A stretch of DNA of 64,000 nucleotides from CAMLHP01 sp035712285 (GTDB lineage Bacteria > Gemmatimonadota > Gemmatimonadetes > Gemmatimonadales > GWC2-71-9), in the NCBI GenBank assembly GCA_035712285.1, contig DASTBA010000105.1:9010-73009 (forward strand), in the 5' to 3' direction. The translations under genes and the position numbers were made by a program. Each line of letters opens with the position of its first letter. Positions within the stretch are counted from its first letter, which is position 1. Positions 16,199 through 26,252 of this stretch are shown here, in pieces. The notes beneath the pieces are model-generated. The model made no database searches and had not been told where the DNA came from. It worked only from the letters and a program-made list of their open reading frames with translations.

Positions 16199-18094
16199 AT
16201 GAGTCTGCTTGAAGGCATTGCCGGGCCGGAGGATGTCCGGAAACTCCGGCCTGACCAGCTGCCCCAGCTCGCGGAGGAGATCCGCGAGCGGCTCATCCAG
16301 TGCTGCGCCCTCACCGGCGGCCACATCGGCGCGAGCCTCGGCGTCGTGGAGCTGGTTATCGCGCTGCTGCACGAGTTCGACGAGCCGAACGACCGCATCG
16401 TGTGGGACGTGGGCCACCAGGCCTATGCCTGGAAGCTCCTTACCGGCCGCAATGACGCCTTCCCCACGCTGCGCCAGAGCGGCGGCATCTCCGGTTTCCT
16501 CAAGCGCACCGAGAGCGCCTGCGACCACTTCGGCGCCGGCCATGCCGGCACCGCCGTCAGCGCGGCGCTCGGCATGGCCACCGCACGGGACCTGCAGGGC
16601 GGGGCCTACAAGGTGGCGGCGGTGCTGGGAGACGGGGCCCTCACCTGCGGGCTCTCGTACGAGGGGCTCAACAACGCCGGGCATTCGGATCGCGACATCA
16701 TCGTGATCCTGAATGACAACGGCATGTCCATCTCGCCCAACGTCGGTGCGGTGAGCAAGATGCTGGGGCGGATCGTATCCAACCCCCGCACCAACGCGCT
16801 GCGCGAGACGGTCAAGAACCTCACCTTCAAGCTGGGCGACGTGTTCGGCGAGCGGGTGGTGGACTTTGCCCGGAACGTCGAGGAGAGCGTCAAGAATCTC
16901 TGGTCGCCGGGCATGCTCTTCGAGGAACTCGGGTTCCGCTACTTCGGGCCGGTGGACGGGCATGACGTGGGCAAGCTGTGCGAGACGCTCGCCTTCGTGC
17001 GGCGGATGAAGGGGCCGCGGCTCGTGCATGTGCTCACCCAGAAGGGCAAGGGTTTTTCCTTCGCCGAGGCCAATCAGGAGAAGTGGCACGGCCTGGCCGC
17101 GTACGATCCGGAAACCGGCGAGGCCCGGAAGAAGGCGAGCGGCCCGCCGGCCTGGACCCAGGCCTTCGGCGAGGCCCTGTCGGCGCTGGCCAATGAACAC
17201 CCCGAGCTGGTCGCCATCACGGCGGCCATGCCGTCCGGCAGCGGCACGAACATCTTCGAGCGCGCGCATCCCGATCGCTTCTTCGATGTCGGGATCGCGG
17301 AGGGGCACGCGGTGACCTTTGCCGCGGGCCTCGCCACCGCGGGAGTGCGGCCGGTCTGCGCGATCTACAGCACCTTCCTCCAGCGCGCCTACGACAACAT
17401 CATCCACGACGTGGCGATCCAGAAGCTGCCGGTCATGTTCTGCATGGACCGCGCCGGCCTCGTGGGTGAGGACGGCCAGACCCACATGGGGCTTTACGAC
17501 ATCGCCTACATGCTGGCGGTGCCGGAGATGACGGTGACGGCGCCGAAGGACGCGGACGAACTCGTGGGCCTCCTCCGGGCCGGCCTGGCGCATGACGGCC
17601 CGTTCTGCACCCGCTATCCCCGGGACAAGGCACCCGCCGAGCCGCGGCCCGTGAGCCAGATTCCGGCCGTGCCGTACGGCACCTGGGAGATGCTGCGCGA
17701 GGGGCGGGAGGTGGCGCTGCTCGCCGTGGGCACCATGGTGCTCCCGGCGGTGGAGGCCGCCGAGCACCTGGCTGCCGAGGGATTCGACTGCACCGTGGTG
17801 AACTGCCGGTTCCTCAAGCCGCTGGACAGCGCCATGCTGGAGTCGGTGGTGCGCTCGCATCGCACGATCGTCACGATCGAGGAAGGCACCATCGTGAACG
17901 GCTTCGGCGCCCACCTGGCCGAGCGCCTGCAGACCACCAATCCGGACGTGCGCGTGGTGGCGCTCGGCGTGCCTGACCGCCTCATGGAGCAGGCGCCCCG
18001 GGCGGACCAGCTGGCCGCCTTCGGACTCACGGCGGACGGCATCGCCCGGCGGGTCTCGGCGCTGGCGCACGAGGAGTCCCTCGAGCCGCGATGA
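16199..18094 (+). CDS. dxs: 1-deoxy-D-xylulose-5-phosphate synthase
   Basis: Thiamine-diphosphate enzyme joining pyruvate and glyceraldehyde 3-phosphate, first step of the MEP isoprenoid route. The 631 residues show GHQAYAWKLLTGR, the ThDP-binding GDGALTCG...NDNGMSIS, and the transketolase pyrimidine domain DVGIAEGHAVTFAAGLA. AAGGA 16187-16191 is a good ribosome site 7 bases before the ATG. A TATATT at 16157-16162 could be a weak internal -10, without a clear -35. Stop overlaps nadK start. Confidence 0.98.
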   Translation: MSLLEGIAGPEDVRKLRPDQLPQLAEEIRERLIQCCALTGGHIGASLGVVELVIALLHEFDEPNDRIVWDVGHQAYAWKLLTGRNDAFPTLRQSGGISGFLKRTESACDHFGAGHAGTAVSAALGMATARDLQGGAYKVAAVLGDGALTCGLSYEGLNNAGHSDRDIIVILNDNGMSISPNVGAVSKMLGRIVSNPRTNALRETVKNLTFKLGDVFGERVVDFARNVEESVKNLWSPGMLFEELGFRYFGPVDGHDVGKLCETLAFVRRMKGPRLVHVLTQKGKGFSFAEANQEKWHGLAAYDPETGEARKKASGPPAWTQAFGEALSALANEHPELVAITAAMPSGSGTNIFERAHPDRFFDVGIAEGHAVTFAAGLATAGVRPVCAIYSTFLQRAYDNIIHDVAIQKLPVMFCMDRAGLVGEDGQTHMGLYDIAYMLAVPEMTVTAPKDADELVGLLRAGLAHDGPFCTRYPRDKAPAEPRPVSQIPAVPYGTWEMLREGREVALLAVGTMVLPAVEAAEHLAAEGFDCTVVNCRFLKPLDSAMLESVVRSHRTIVTIEEGTIVNGFGAHLAERLQTTNPDVRVVALGVPDRLMEQAPRADQLAAFGLTADGIARRVSALAHEESLEPR

Positions 18095-18960
18095 GGGTCG
18101 GCGTCGTCGGCAATCCGCGCTACGCGGATCTCGCGGCCGTGCTGGCACACCTGGCGCGTGAAGCCCCCGCCCGGGGGCTTTCGCTTTCCGCGGAGCCGCG
18201 GCTCGACCCGTTCTGGCCGGCTCCGGTACCGCACTTCGATCCGCACCGGCTGGACGCACTGCTCACCTTCGGTGGCGATGGTACCCTGCTCCGGGGCGCG
18301 CGCCTGCTGGACGGTGCCGAGGTCCCTATTCTCGGCGTCAATCTCGGGCGCGTCGGTTTCCTCACGGCGGCACGCCGGGAGACGATGGTGGAGGCGCTCG
18401 ATGCCCTCACCGCGGGCCAGTACTCCCTCGATGCACTCCAGGCCCTTGCGGCCACCATCACCGCGGGTGACGGCAAGGTGGTGAGCGAGCGCCGGGCGCT
18501 GAACGACGTGGTGCTGCACAAGAGCGGGGTCGCCCGGGTCGTGCGGATGAATGTCTTCATTGACGGCGTCAACGTCGGGCCCTACAGCGCGGACGGGCTG
18601 ATCGTGGCCACTCCCACCGGCTCCACCGCCTACTCGCTGAGTGCGGGCGGCCCGGTGGTCGTGCAGGGAGTGGAAGCCATGCTGCTGACGCCGATCTGCG
18701 CCCACACCCTCGCGGTGCGGCCGCTGATCGTGCGGGCGACGTCCATCATCGAGGTCGAGCCGATGGAGGAGTGGGCGGAGGACGTGCTGGTCTCCTTCGA
18801 CGGCCAGACCGGCTCGCCCCTCGGCGTCGGCGGACGGGTGACCGTCCGCCGGGCGGAGCATCGCGTGCGGCTGGTCCGGCTGGGCGGAGCATCCTGGCTC
18901 TCCCGCATGCGCGACAAGCTGCACTGGGGCGATCTCTCGGGACGGGAACCGGGCGCGTGA
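18091..18960 (+). CDS. nadK: NAD kinase
   Basis: Phosphorylates NAD to NADP. The 289 residues contain the GGDGTLLRGAR motif at about 61, NLGRVGFLT, and PTGSTAYSLSAGGPVV. ATG overlaps the dxs stop by 4 bases, and its own stop overlaps the recN GTG. NADPH from this route is consumed by the neighbouring isoprenoid reactions, though the grouping is likely just operon structure. Confidence 0.97.
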   Translation: MRVGVVGNPRYADLAAVLAHLAREAPARGLSLSAEPRLDPFWPAPVPHFDPHRLDALLTFGGDGTLLRGARLLDGAEVPILGVNLGRVGFLTAARRETMVEALDALTAGQYSLDALQALAATITAGDGKVVSERRALNDVVLHKSGVARVVRMNVFIDGVNVGPYSADGLIVATPTGSTAYSLSAGGPVVVQGVEAMLLTPICAHTLAVRPLIVRATSIIEVEPMEEWAEDVLVSFDGQTGSPLGVGGRVTVRRAEHRVRLVRLGGASWLSRMRDKLHWGDLSGREPGA

Positions 18961-20633
18961 TCAGCGAGCTCCGGGTGCGGGATCTCGCCACCGTGGCCGA
19001 TGCGACGCTGGAACTGGGCGCCGGCCTCAACGTGCTCACCGGCGAAACCGGCGCCGGGAAGTCCATGCTGGTGGATGCCCTGGCGCTCCTGCTGGGTGGG
19101 CGTGCGGACGCCGGTACCGTGCGCGCCGGCGCCGCCAAGGCGGTGGTGGAGGGCGCCTTCGACGGCGCCACCCCCGAGCTCGCGCGGCAGACCGAGGCGC
19201 TCGGTCTCGATCTCGAGGACGGCCGCCTCATTGTCCGGCGCGAGGTGTCCGCCGAGGGCCGCTCGCGCGCGTGGATGAACGGAAGCCCGGTGACGGCGGG
19301 GACGCTGCGCGAGGTCGGCTCGTTGCTGGTGGACCTCCACGGACAGCACGAGACGCAGTCGCTGCTGGGCGGTGACGCGCAACGCGACATGCTGGACGAT
19401 TATGCCGGCGCGACGGCAGAAGCCGGAGCCGTGCGGGAGACGCATGCGATGGCGGCGGAGCTGCGCGCCTCGGAGGCCGACCTCGCCCGCCGCCGGGACG
19501 AGATCCGCCGCCGTGCCGACTACCTGCGCCACGTGGTGAACGAGATTGACGCGGCACGCATCGCGGCGGGCGAGGATGAGGCGCTGACGACCGAAGCCCG
19601 GCGCCTTTCCCAGGCCGGTGCGATCCGGGAGACTGCGCTCCGCATCCTCGACATGGTGGACGAGGGCGAGGCGAGCGCCGCCCGGGCGCTGGGCTCGGCC
19701 GAGCGCGCACTGGGACAGCTCGAGCGGCTGGACCCGGCCACGGCTGCGTGGCGCGAGATTCTGGACGGTGCCTACGACCAGGTGCGCGAGTTTGCCCGGG
19801 TGGTGGGGGCGTACGCCGGCGAATTGCAGGAGGATCCGGCCCGGCTCGACGAGGTCGAGCGGCGCCGCGGGTTGCTCGGCGGGCTCCAGCAGAAGTACGG
19901 CGGCTCACTCGATGCCGTGCGGCAGACCCGCACCGAGGCGGCACTGGAACTCGACCTGCTGGACACGGCGGACGTGGATCTGCGCGCGCTCGCAGCCCGT
20001 CGCACCGCCGCCGACGCGGCCTTGCACGCCGCGGCGCAGGCACTCGGTGCCAGGAGGCGTTCCGCGGCCGAGCGCCTGGCCCGGGCGGCGAACCGCCTGC
20101 TCCCGAAGCTCGGCATGAAGGGCGGCCGGTTCTCGGTCCGGCTTGAAGACCTGCCGGAACCGAATGTTCACGGCGCCGAGTCGGTCGAGTTCATGGTTCA
20201 GCTGAACGAGGGCCACGAGGCACGTCCGCTCGCGCGCTCGGCGTCCGGTGGTGAGCTGTCGCGCCTCATGCTCGCACTCAAGGTGGTGCTGGGCCGGCAG
20301 GATCACATCCCGACGCTGGTATTCGATGAAGTGGACCAGGGCATCGGCGGCGAGGTGGGTGCGCAGATCGGCGCGGCGCTGGCGGAGCTGGGCGCGGCGC
20401 GCCAGGTGCTGGTCATCACCCACCTGCCGCAGATCGCGGCGCGCGCCGACCGGCATCTGGTGGTCAGCAAGGCCTCGCGGGGCGGGATGGCCACCAGCGA
20501 TGTCACGCGGCTGCACGGCGAGGACCGGGTCACCGAACTCGCCCGCATGCTGGGTGACGCCGACGGGCAGACGGCGCGCCGGCATGCCCAGACGCTGCTG
20601 GCGGAGCCGGGGTCGCTCACCCGCAAGTCGTGA
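18957..20633 (+). CDS. recN: DNA repair protein RecN
   Basis: SMC-like ATPase for double-strand break repair. The 558 residues begin with the Walker A GETGAGKS near residue 29, a long coiled-coil middle, and C-terminal signature RSASGGELSRLMLALK followed by Walker B (TLVFDEVDQGIGGEVG). The GTG start overlaps the nadK stop, the same nadK-recN order found in many bacteria. Its stop overlaps the galK GTG. Confidence 0.97.
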   Translation: MISELRVRDLATVADATLELGAGLNVLTGETGAGKSMLVDALALLLGGRADAGTVRAGAAKAVVEGAFDGATPELARQTEALGLDLEDGRLIVRREVSAEGRSRAWMNGSPVTAGTLREVGSLLVDLHGQHETQSLLGGDAQRDMLDDYAGATAEAGAVRETHAMAAELRASEADLARRRDEIRRRADYLRHVVNEIDAARIAAGEDEALTTEARRLSQAGAIRETALRILDMVDEGEASAARALGSAERALGQLERLDPATAAWREILDGAYDQVREFARVVGAYAGELQEDPARLDEVERRRGLLGGLQQKYGGSLDAVRQTRTEAALELDLLDTADVDLRALAARRTAADAALHAAAQALGARRRSAAERLARAANRLLPKLGMKGGRFSVRLEDLPEPNVHGAESVEFMVQLNEGHEARPLARSASGGELSRLMLALKVVLGRQDHIPTLVFDEVDQGIGGEVGAQIGAALAELGAARQVLVITHLPQIAARADRHLVVSKASRGGMATSDVTRLHGEDRVTELARMLGDADGQTARRHAQTLLAEPGSLTRKS

Positions 20634-21766
20634 ACAATCCGGCCGCCGAGCTCTTTCGGCAGACATGGTCAGGCGAGCCGGAGGTCGCGGCCTCCGCCCC
20701 CGGCCGGGCCAATCTCATCGGCGAACACACCGACTACAACGGCGGCCCGGTACTGCCCATGGCCCTGGAGCAACGCACCTGGATGGCGGTGCGGGGCAGG
20801 CATGGTGGCGGATGGCGGGCCGTGTCCGTGCTCGATGGGCGCATCCGGCGGTTCGATCCCGCCGCGCGCATGCCGGCATCGTGGACGGCATACCTCGCGG
20901 GCGCGGCGCGCGCGCTCATGGCGCGGGGAGCGGTGCTGCCGGCCGGGGCGGAGATCGCGGTGGCGGGCGACGTTCCCGTCGGTGCGGGGCTCTCGAGTTC
21001 GGCGGCGCTCACGGTGGCCGGCGTGCGGGCACTCGCGGCGCTCGCCGGCATATCGCTGTCACGCGAGGCCGCGGTCGATCTCGCATGGTCGGCGGAGCAT
21101 GACCATGTCGGGGTGGCGTGCGGCCGCATGGACCAGTCCATCGCGGTCTGGGCGCGCCGGAATCACGCACTGCTGCTGGAGACCGGCAGCGGTGCCCGGC
21201 GCCAGGTGCCATTCGCGCGCTGCATACTCCTGATCGACACCGGACGCGCACATCGGCTGGCCGGGGGCCACCTCAACCGGCGGCGGGCGGAGTGCGAGTC
21301 GGCGCTGGCGCGCCTGCGGCTGGTGAGGCCGGAGCTTGCCTCGCTTGCGGCGATCTCCCTCGGCGAACTCGATCGTCTCGTTCGCGGTCTTCCCGCTGCA
21401 CTGGCGCGACGGGTTCGCCACGTGGTGACCGAGACGGCTCGCACGCGCGAGGCGGCGGCCGCACTCTCCGCTGGTCGGTACGCTGCGGCCGGGCGCCTGC
21501 TGGTCGCGGGCCACGCCTCACTGCGTGACGACTACGAGTCGAGCTGCATCGAGGCGGACTGGCTTGTGGGAGAAGCGGTGGAGCAGGGCGCGTGGGGCGC
21601 CCGGCTCACCGGTGCCGGCTGGGGCGGCACCGTGGTGGTCCTGGCACCGGAACGTTCGATCGGTGCGCTGCAGGCAGCGATCGGAAACAGATTCCGGCGC
21701 CGTTTCGGGCGCGTACCGCGCATGTGGCGCTCGCGCGCCGGCACGGCCGCCCGCCTGGAGCGCTGA
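20630..21766 (+). CDS. galK: Galactokinase (GHMP family)
   Basis: ATP-dependent sugar kinase of 378 residues. The galactokinase signature GRANLIGEHTDYNGG is near the N-terminus, the GHMP ATP loop VPVGAGLSSSAALTV follows, and CGRMDQS holds the likely catalytic aspartate. C-terminal GARLTGAGWGGTVVVL is GHMP motif 3. No galT, galE or sugar transporter is adjacent, so the sugar could be galactose or a related hexose. GTG start overlaps recN. Last gene of the long plus-strand run that begins at infC. Confidence 0.9.
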   Translation: MNNPAAELFRQTWSGEPEVAASAPGRANLIGEHTDYNGGPVLPMALEQRTWMAVRGRHGGGWRAVSVLDGRIRRFDPAARMPASWTAYLAGAARALMARGAVLPAGAEIAVAGDVPVGAGLSSSAALTVAGVRALAALAGISLSREAAVDLAWSAEHDHVGVACGRMDQSIAVWARRNHALLLETGSGARRQVPFARCILLIDTGRAHRLAGGHLNRRRAECESALARLRLVRPELASLAAISLGELDRLVRGLPAALARRVRHVVTETARTREAAAALSAGRYAAAGRLLVAGHASLRDDYESSCIEADWLVGEAVEQGAWGARLTGAGWGGTVVVLAPERSIGALQAAIGNRFRRRFGRVPRMWRSRAGTAARLER

Positions 21767-21780
21767 ACTCCACTGGACCG

Positions 21781-21786
21781 TATATT
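21781..21786 (+). promoter_or_regulatory. -10-like element before tRNA-Leu
   Basis: TATATT lies 12 bases before the mature tRNA 5' end, giving a transcription start 5-7 bases ahead of it. No convincing -35 box is visible at the usual distance, so read-through from galK is also possible. Confidence 0.35.
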
Positions 21787-21798
21787 GGGCGGATTCCG

Positions 21799-21882
21799 GC
21801 CCGGATGGCGAAACGGGTAGACGCGAGGGACTTAAAATCCCTCTCCCTTCGGGGAGTGCAGGTTCGAGTCCTGCTCCGGGCA
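21799..21882 (+). tRNA. tRNA-Leu (anticodon UAA)
   Basis: An 84-base class II tRNA. GCCCGGA/TCCGGGC forms the acceptor stem with discriminator A. The anticodon loop CTTAAAA gives UAA at 21833-21835. The long variable arm has a 4-bp TCCC/GGGA stem closed by TTCG. The T arm GCAGG-TTCGAGT-CCTGC is canonical. The 3' CCA is not encoded. It reads UUA/UUG codons, rare in such a GC-rich genome. Confidence 0.97.
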
Positions 21883-21918
21883 TTCAATCTCGACGCGTCC
21901 CACTGCCACGAGGTGGCC

Positions 21919-22161
21919 ATGGCGCATCCCCCACGCGAGGCACGGCTCAAGCCCGAATTCGCCGGCCAGTATCCCGGGCTTGCCGCCGGCGTCTGGCATC
22001 CGGCCGCCAGCATCGCTGCCTACCTGCTCACCCGCCAGCGTGCGCTGGGGCCGGCGGACCCGGCGGGCCGCCCGGCGCGAGCCATTCCCACCGAGCACTT
22101 CGAGTTCCGTGGCGGATCACCGGGCCGGGACACAGGCCAGAGCCGGGCCGGCGACTCGTAG
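21919..22161 (+). CDS. Small orphan protein, 80 residues
   Basis: Unknown function. A ribosome site GAGGTGG lies 4-5 bases before ATG 21919, and base composition is like the neighbours. The N-terminal half (PPREARLKPEFAGQYPGL, then GVWHPAA) is ordered-looking and the motif EHFEFRGG near residue 60 resembles a conserved core, while the tail is polar. No signal peptide or membrane helix. It sits 36 bases after the tRNA and ends 6 bases before the convergent trehalose gene. I believe it is real but cannot place it in a named family. Confidence 0.6.
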   Translation: MAHPPREARLKPEFAGQYPGLAAGVWHPAASIAAYLLTRQRALGPADPAGRPARAIPTEHFEFRGGSPGRDTGQSRAGDS

Positions 22162-22167
22162 CGCGCT

Positions 22168-24363
<2,196 letters not shown>

Positions 24364-24365
24364 CG

Positions 24366-26180
24366 TCAGGTCCAGGCCCGCACCCGTCCGTCGCGCGCTT
24401 CCAGCATCTCGCCGATGGTCATGGCGGCGTGGATCAGGCCGACGTGGGTATACGCTTGCGGGAAGTTGCCGAGGAGCGCCCCGGTCGCCGGGTCGATATC
24501 CTCGGAGAAAAGGCCGACCGGATTGGCGTAGGCGGCTACCCGCTCGAATACCGTGGCGGCCTCCTCCAGTTCGCCCATCAGCGCCAGTGCCTCCGCCCAC
24601 CAGAAGGAGCAGATGGTGAAGGCGCTGGTGGTCTGCCCGAAGTCGTCGGCGTTCTTGTATCGCAGCATCAGGCCGTGCTCCACCAGCGTCTGCTCGTAGG
24701 CGCGCACCGTGGAACTGAATCGCGGGTCGCGCGCGTCCACCAGGCCGATGGTCGAGAGCAGCAGGTTGGAGGCATCGGGATGAGTGCCTCCCAGCGACTG
24801 GGTGAAGTAGCCCCCGTCGGTGCGGAACCCCTGGTCCAGGATCAGGCGCTGTTCCGCCGCCGCGATCGCCTCCCAGCGCTCGGCGGTCTGGTTGTCGCCG
24901 AAGCGGCGGGCGAGACTGGCACCGCGGTGGATCGCCACCCAGCACATCGCCCGCGAGAAAGTGTAGTTGCGGAGGATGCTCCGGAACTCCCAGATGCTGG
25001 TGTCGGGGCGCGGGGCCGCCGTGATCGCATCTTCCACCAGGCGCCGCACCAGCGGGTAGAAACCGTCCGATCCCTCGTACACGATCCGCGGGTCGGCCAG
25101 CAGGGTCTCGAGACAGAGGATGATCTCGCCCCAGACGTCGTGCTGGCGCTGGGTGTAGGCGGCGTTGCCGATCCGCACGTGGCCGTTGCCGCCGAATCCG
25201 GCGAGATGCGGCAGCATGATCTCGTCGAGGGTGCGCTCCCCGTCGATGCCGTACACCGGCTGCAGCGGTCCCGCCTCGGTCACGTCGCGGAGGTAGCGGG
25301 CGAACTGTTCGCCCTCCCACACCTGGCCCAGGCGGCGCAGCGCCTCCACGGTGAAGGCGGCATCGCGGAGCCAGCAGTAGCGGTAGTCCCACGTGCGCTC
25401 GGTGCCCATCGCTTCCGGGATGCTGGTGGTGGTGGCCGCGATGATGGCGCCGGTGTCATGGAAGGCGTGCAGCTTGAGCACCAGCGCCGACCGGAGCACC
25501 AGATCCGGCGCGAACGAGGGCAGGTAGCAGCTTCGCGACCACGCCCGCCAGCCGGCAATGGTGCGGTCGAGGTCGTGCTCGACCTCCGCGAGCGTGGCCG
25601 TCCGGTCCCGGGGCCCGTGCGACAGCACGAAGTAGTGCGGCCGGTTGAGCACGAAGGACCGGCGGTGGGTGACATACGGCACCGGCAGGCTGGTGGCGAG
25701 ATGGAACGGCACCGGCGGGCCGCTGACCTCGAGCCCGAGCGTTGTCTCCCGCAGGATCGGGCGCAGCCGCGCATAGTCGGGACGGGGGTCGAAATCCACG
25801 ATGAGCCGCGGCTCGCCCGAGAGCGGCCGGACCAGTCGCATGAGCTCGTAGGGCGCCCGCACCCCGAGGCCGGACGGTATGCGCGGCGCGAAATCCAGCA
25901 CCTCCCACGAGCCATCATCGGCGTGGAAGACGGTCCGCACCACGTTCGTGTTGCGCAGGTATCCCATCTGGCCGGCCTGCTCGCCCGACGCGTGCAGGAT
26001 CCGGAACGCCCCGCCATGCTCACGGTCCAGGAGCCGCGCAAACACCGATGGCGAGTCGAACCGCGGCAGGCAGAGCCATTCGATGGCGGCGGTGGGCGAG
26101 ACGAGGGCCAGGACGCGGCCGTTGCCCAGCACGGCGTGATCCAGACGGGCGACAGGGGAAGAGGTGGGCGACGGGTCCAT
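24366..26180 (-). CDS. Glycoside hydrolase family 15 protein (glucoamylase/trehalase-like)
   Basis: Cytoplasmic 604-residue GH15 hydrolase without a signal peptide. An N-terminal beta-sandwich (GNGRVLALVSPTAAIEWLCLPRFDSPSVFARLLD) precedes an alpha/alpha barrel with TWDYRYCWLRDAAF, DGERTLDEIMLPHLAGF and GVFSEDIDP-like VGLFSEDIDPATG regions that carry the acid residues. Members of this subgroup include trehalases as well as alpha-glucan hydrolases; the adjacent trehalose synthase fusion favours a trehalose or glucan turnover role, but specificity cannot be settled from sequence. Transcribed divergently from glgX across 72 bases. Confidence 0.88.
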   Translation of the reverse strand: MDPSPTSSPVARLDHAVLGNGRVLALVSPTAAIEWLCLPRFDSPSVFARLLDREHGGAFRILHASGEQAGQMGYLRNTNVVRTVFHADDGSWEVLDFAPRIPSGLGVRAPYELMRLVRPLSGEPRLIVDFDPRPDYARLRPILRETTLGLEVSGPPVPFHLATSLPVPYVTHRRSFVLNRPHYFVLSHGPRDRTATLAEVEHDLDRTIAGWRAWSRSCYLPSFAPDLVLRSALVLKLHAFHDTGAIIAATTTSIPEAMGTERTWDYRYCWLRDAAFTVEALRRLGQVWEGEQFARYLRDVTEAGPLQPVYGIDGERTLDEIMLPHLAGFGGNGHVRIGNAAYTQRQHDVWGEIILCLETLLADPRIVYEGSDGFYPLVRRLVEDAITAAPRPDTSIWEFRSILRNYTFSRAMCWVAIHRGASLARRFGDNQTAERWEAIAAAEQRLILDQGFRTDGGYFTQSLGGTHPDASNLLLSTIGLVDARDPRFSSTVRAYEQTLVEHGLMLRYKNADDFGQTTSAFTICSFWWAEALALMGELEEAATVFERVAAYANPVGLFSEDIDPATGALLGNFPQAYTHVGLIHAAMTIGEMLEARDGRVRAWT

Positions 26181-26240
26181 TGGGAAGGGCTACAGTACTC
26201 CGGCGCATCGCGCAACCGTGGGCGCATGCGCGGGACATGC

Positions 26241-26252
26241 TACACTTCCCGC
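26241..26252 (+). promoter_or_regulatory. -10-like element 6 bases before glgX (leaderless start)
   Basis: TACACT at 26241-26246, six bases, then the ATG. No Shine-Dalgarno is present. The -35 region is not recognisable. The divergent GH15 gene shares this 72-base intergenic region and has TACTGT 11 bases before its own ATG on the minus strand. Confidence 0.4.

Noticed and set aside
13979..18259. A 1426-codon open frame on the minus strand across xseA to nadK
   Set aside because: It is antisense to clear genes and is explained by the very high GC content with third-position bias, which leaves few stops in the shadow frame. It shows no recognisable domain.
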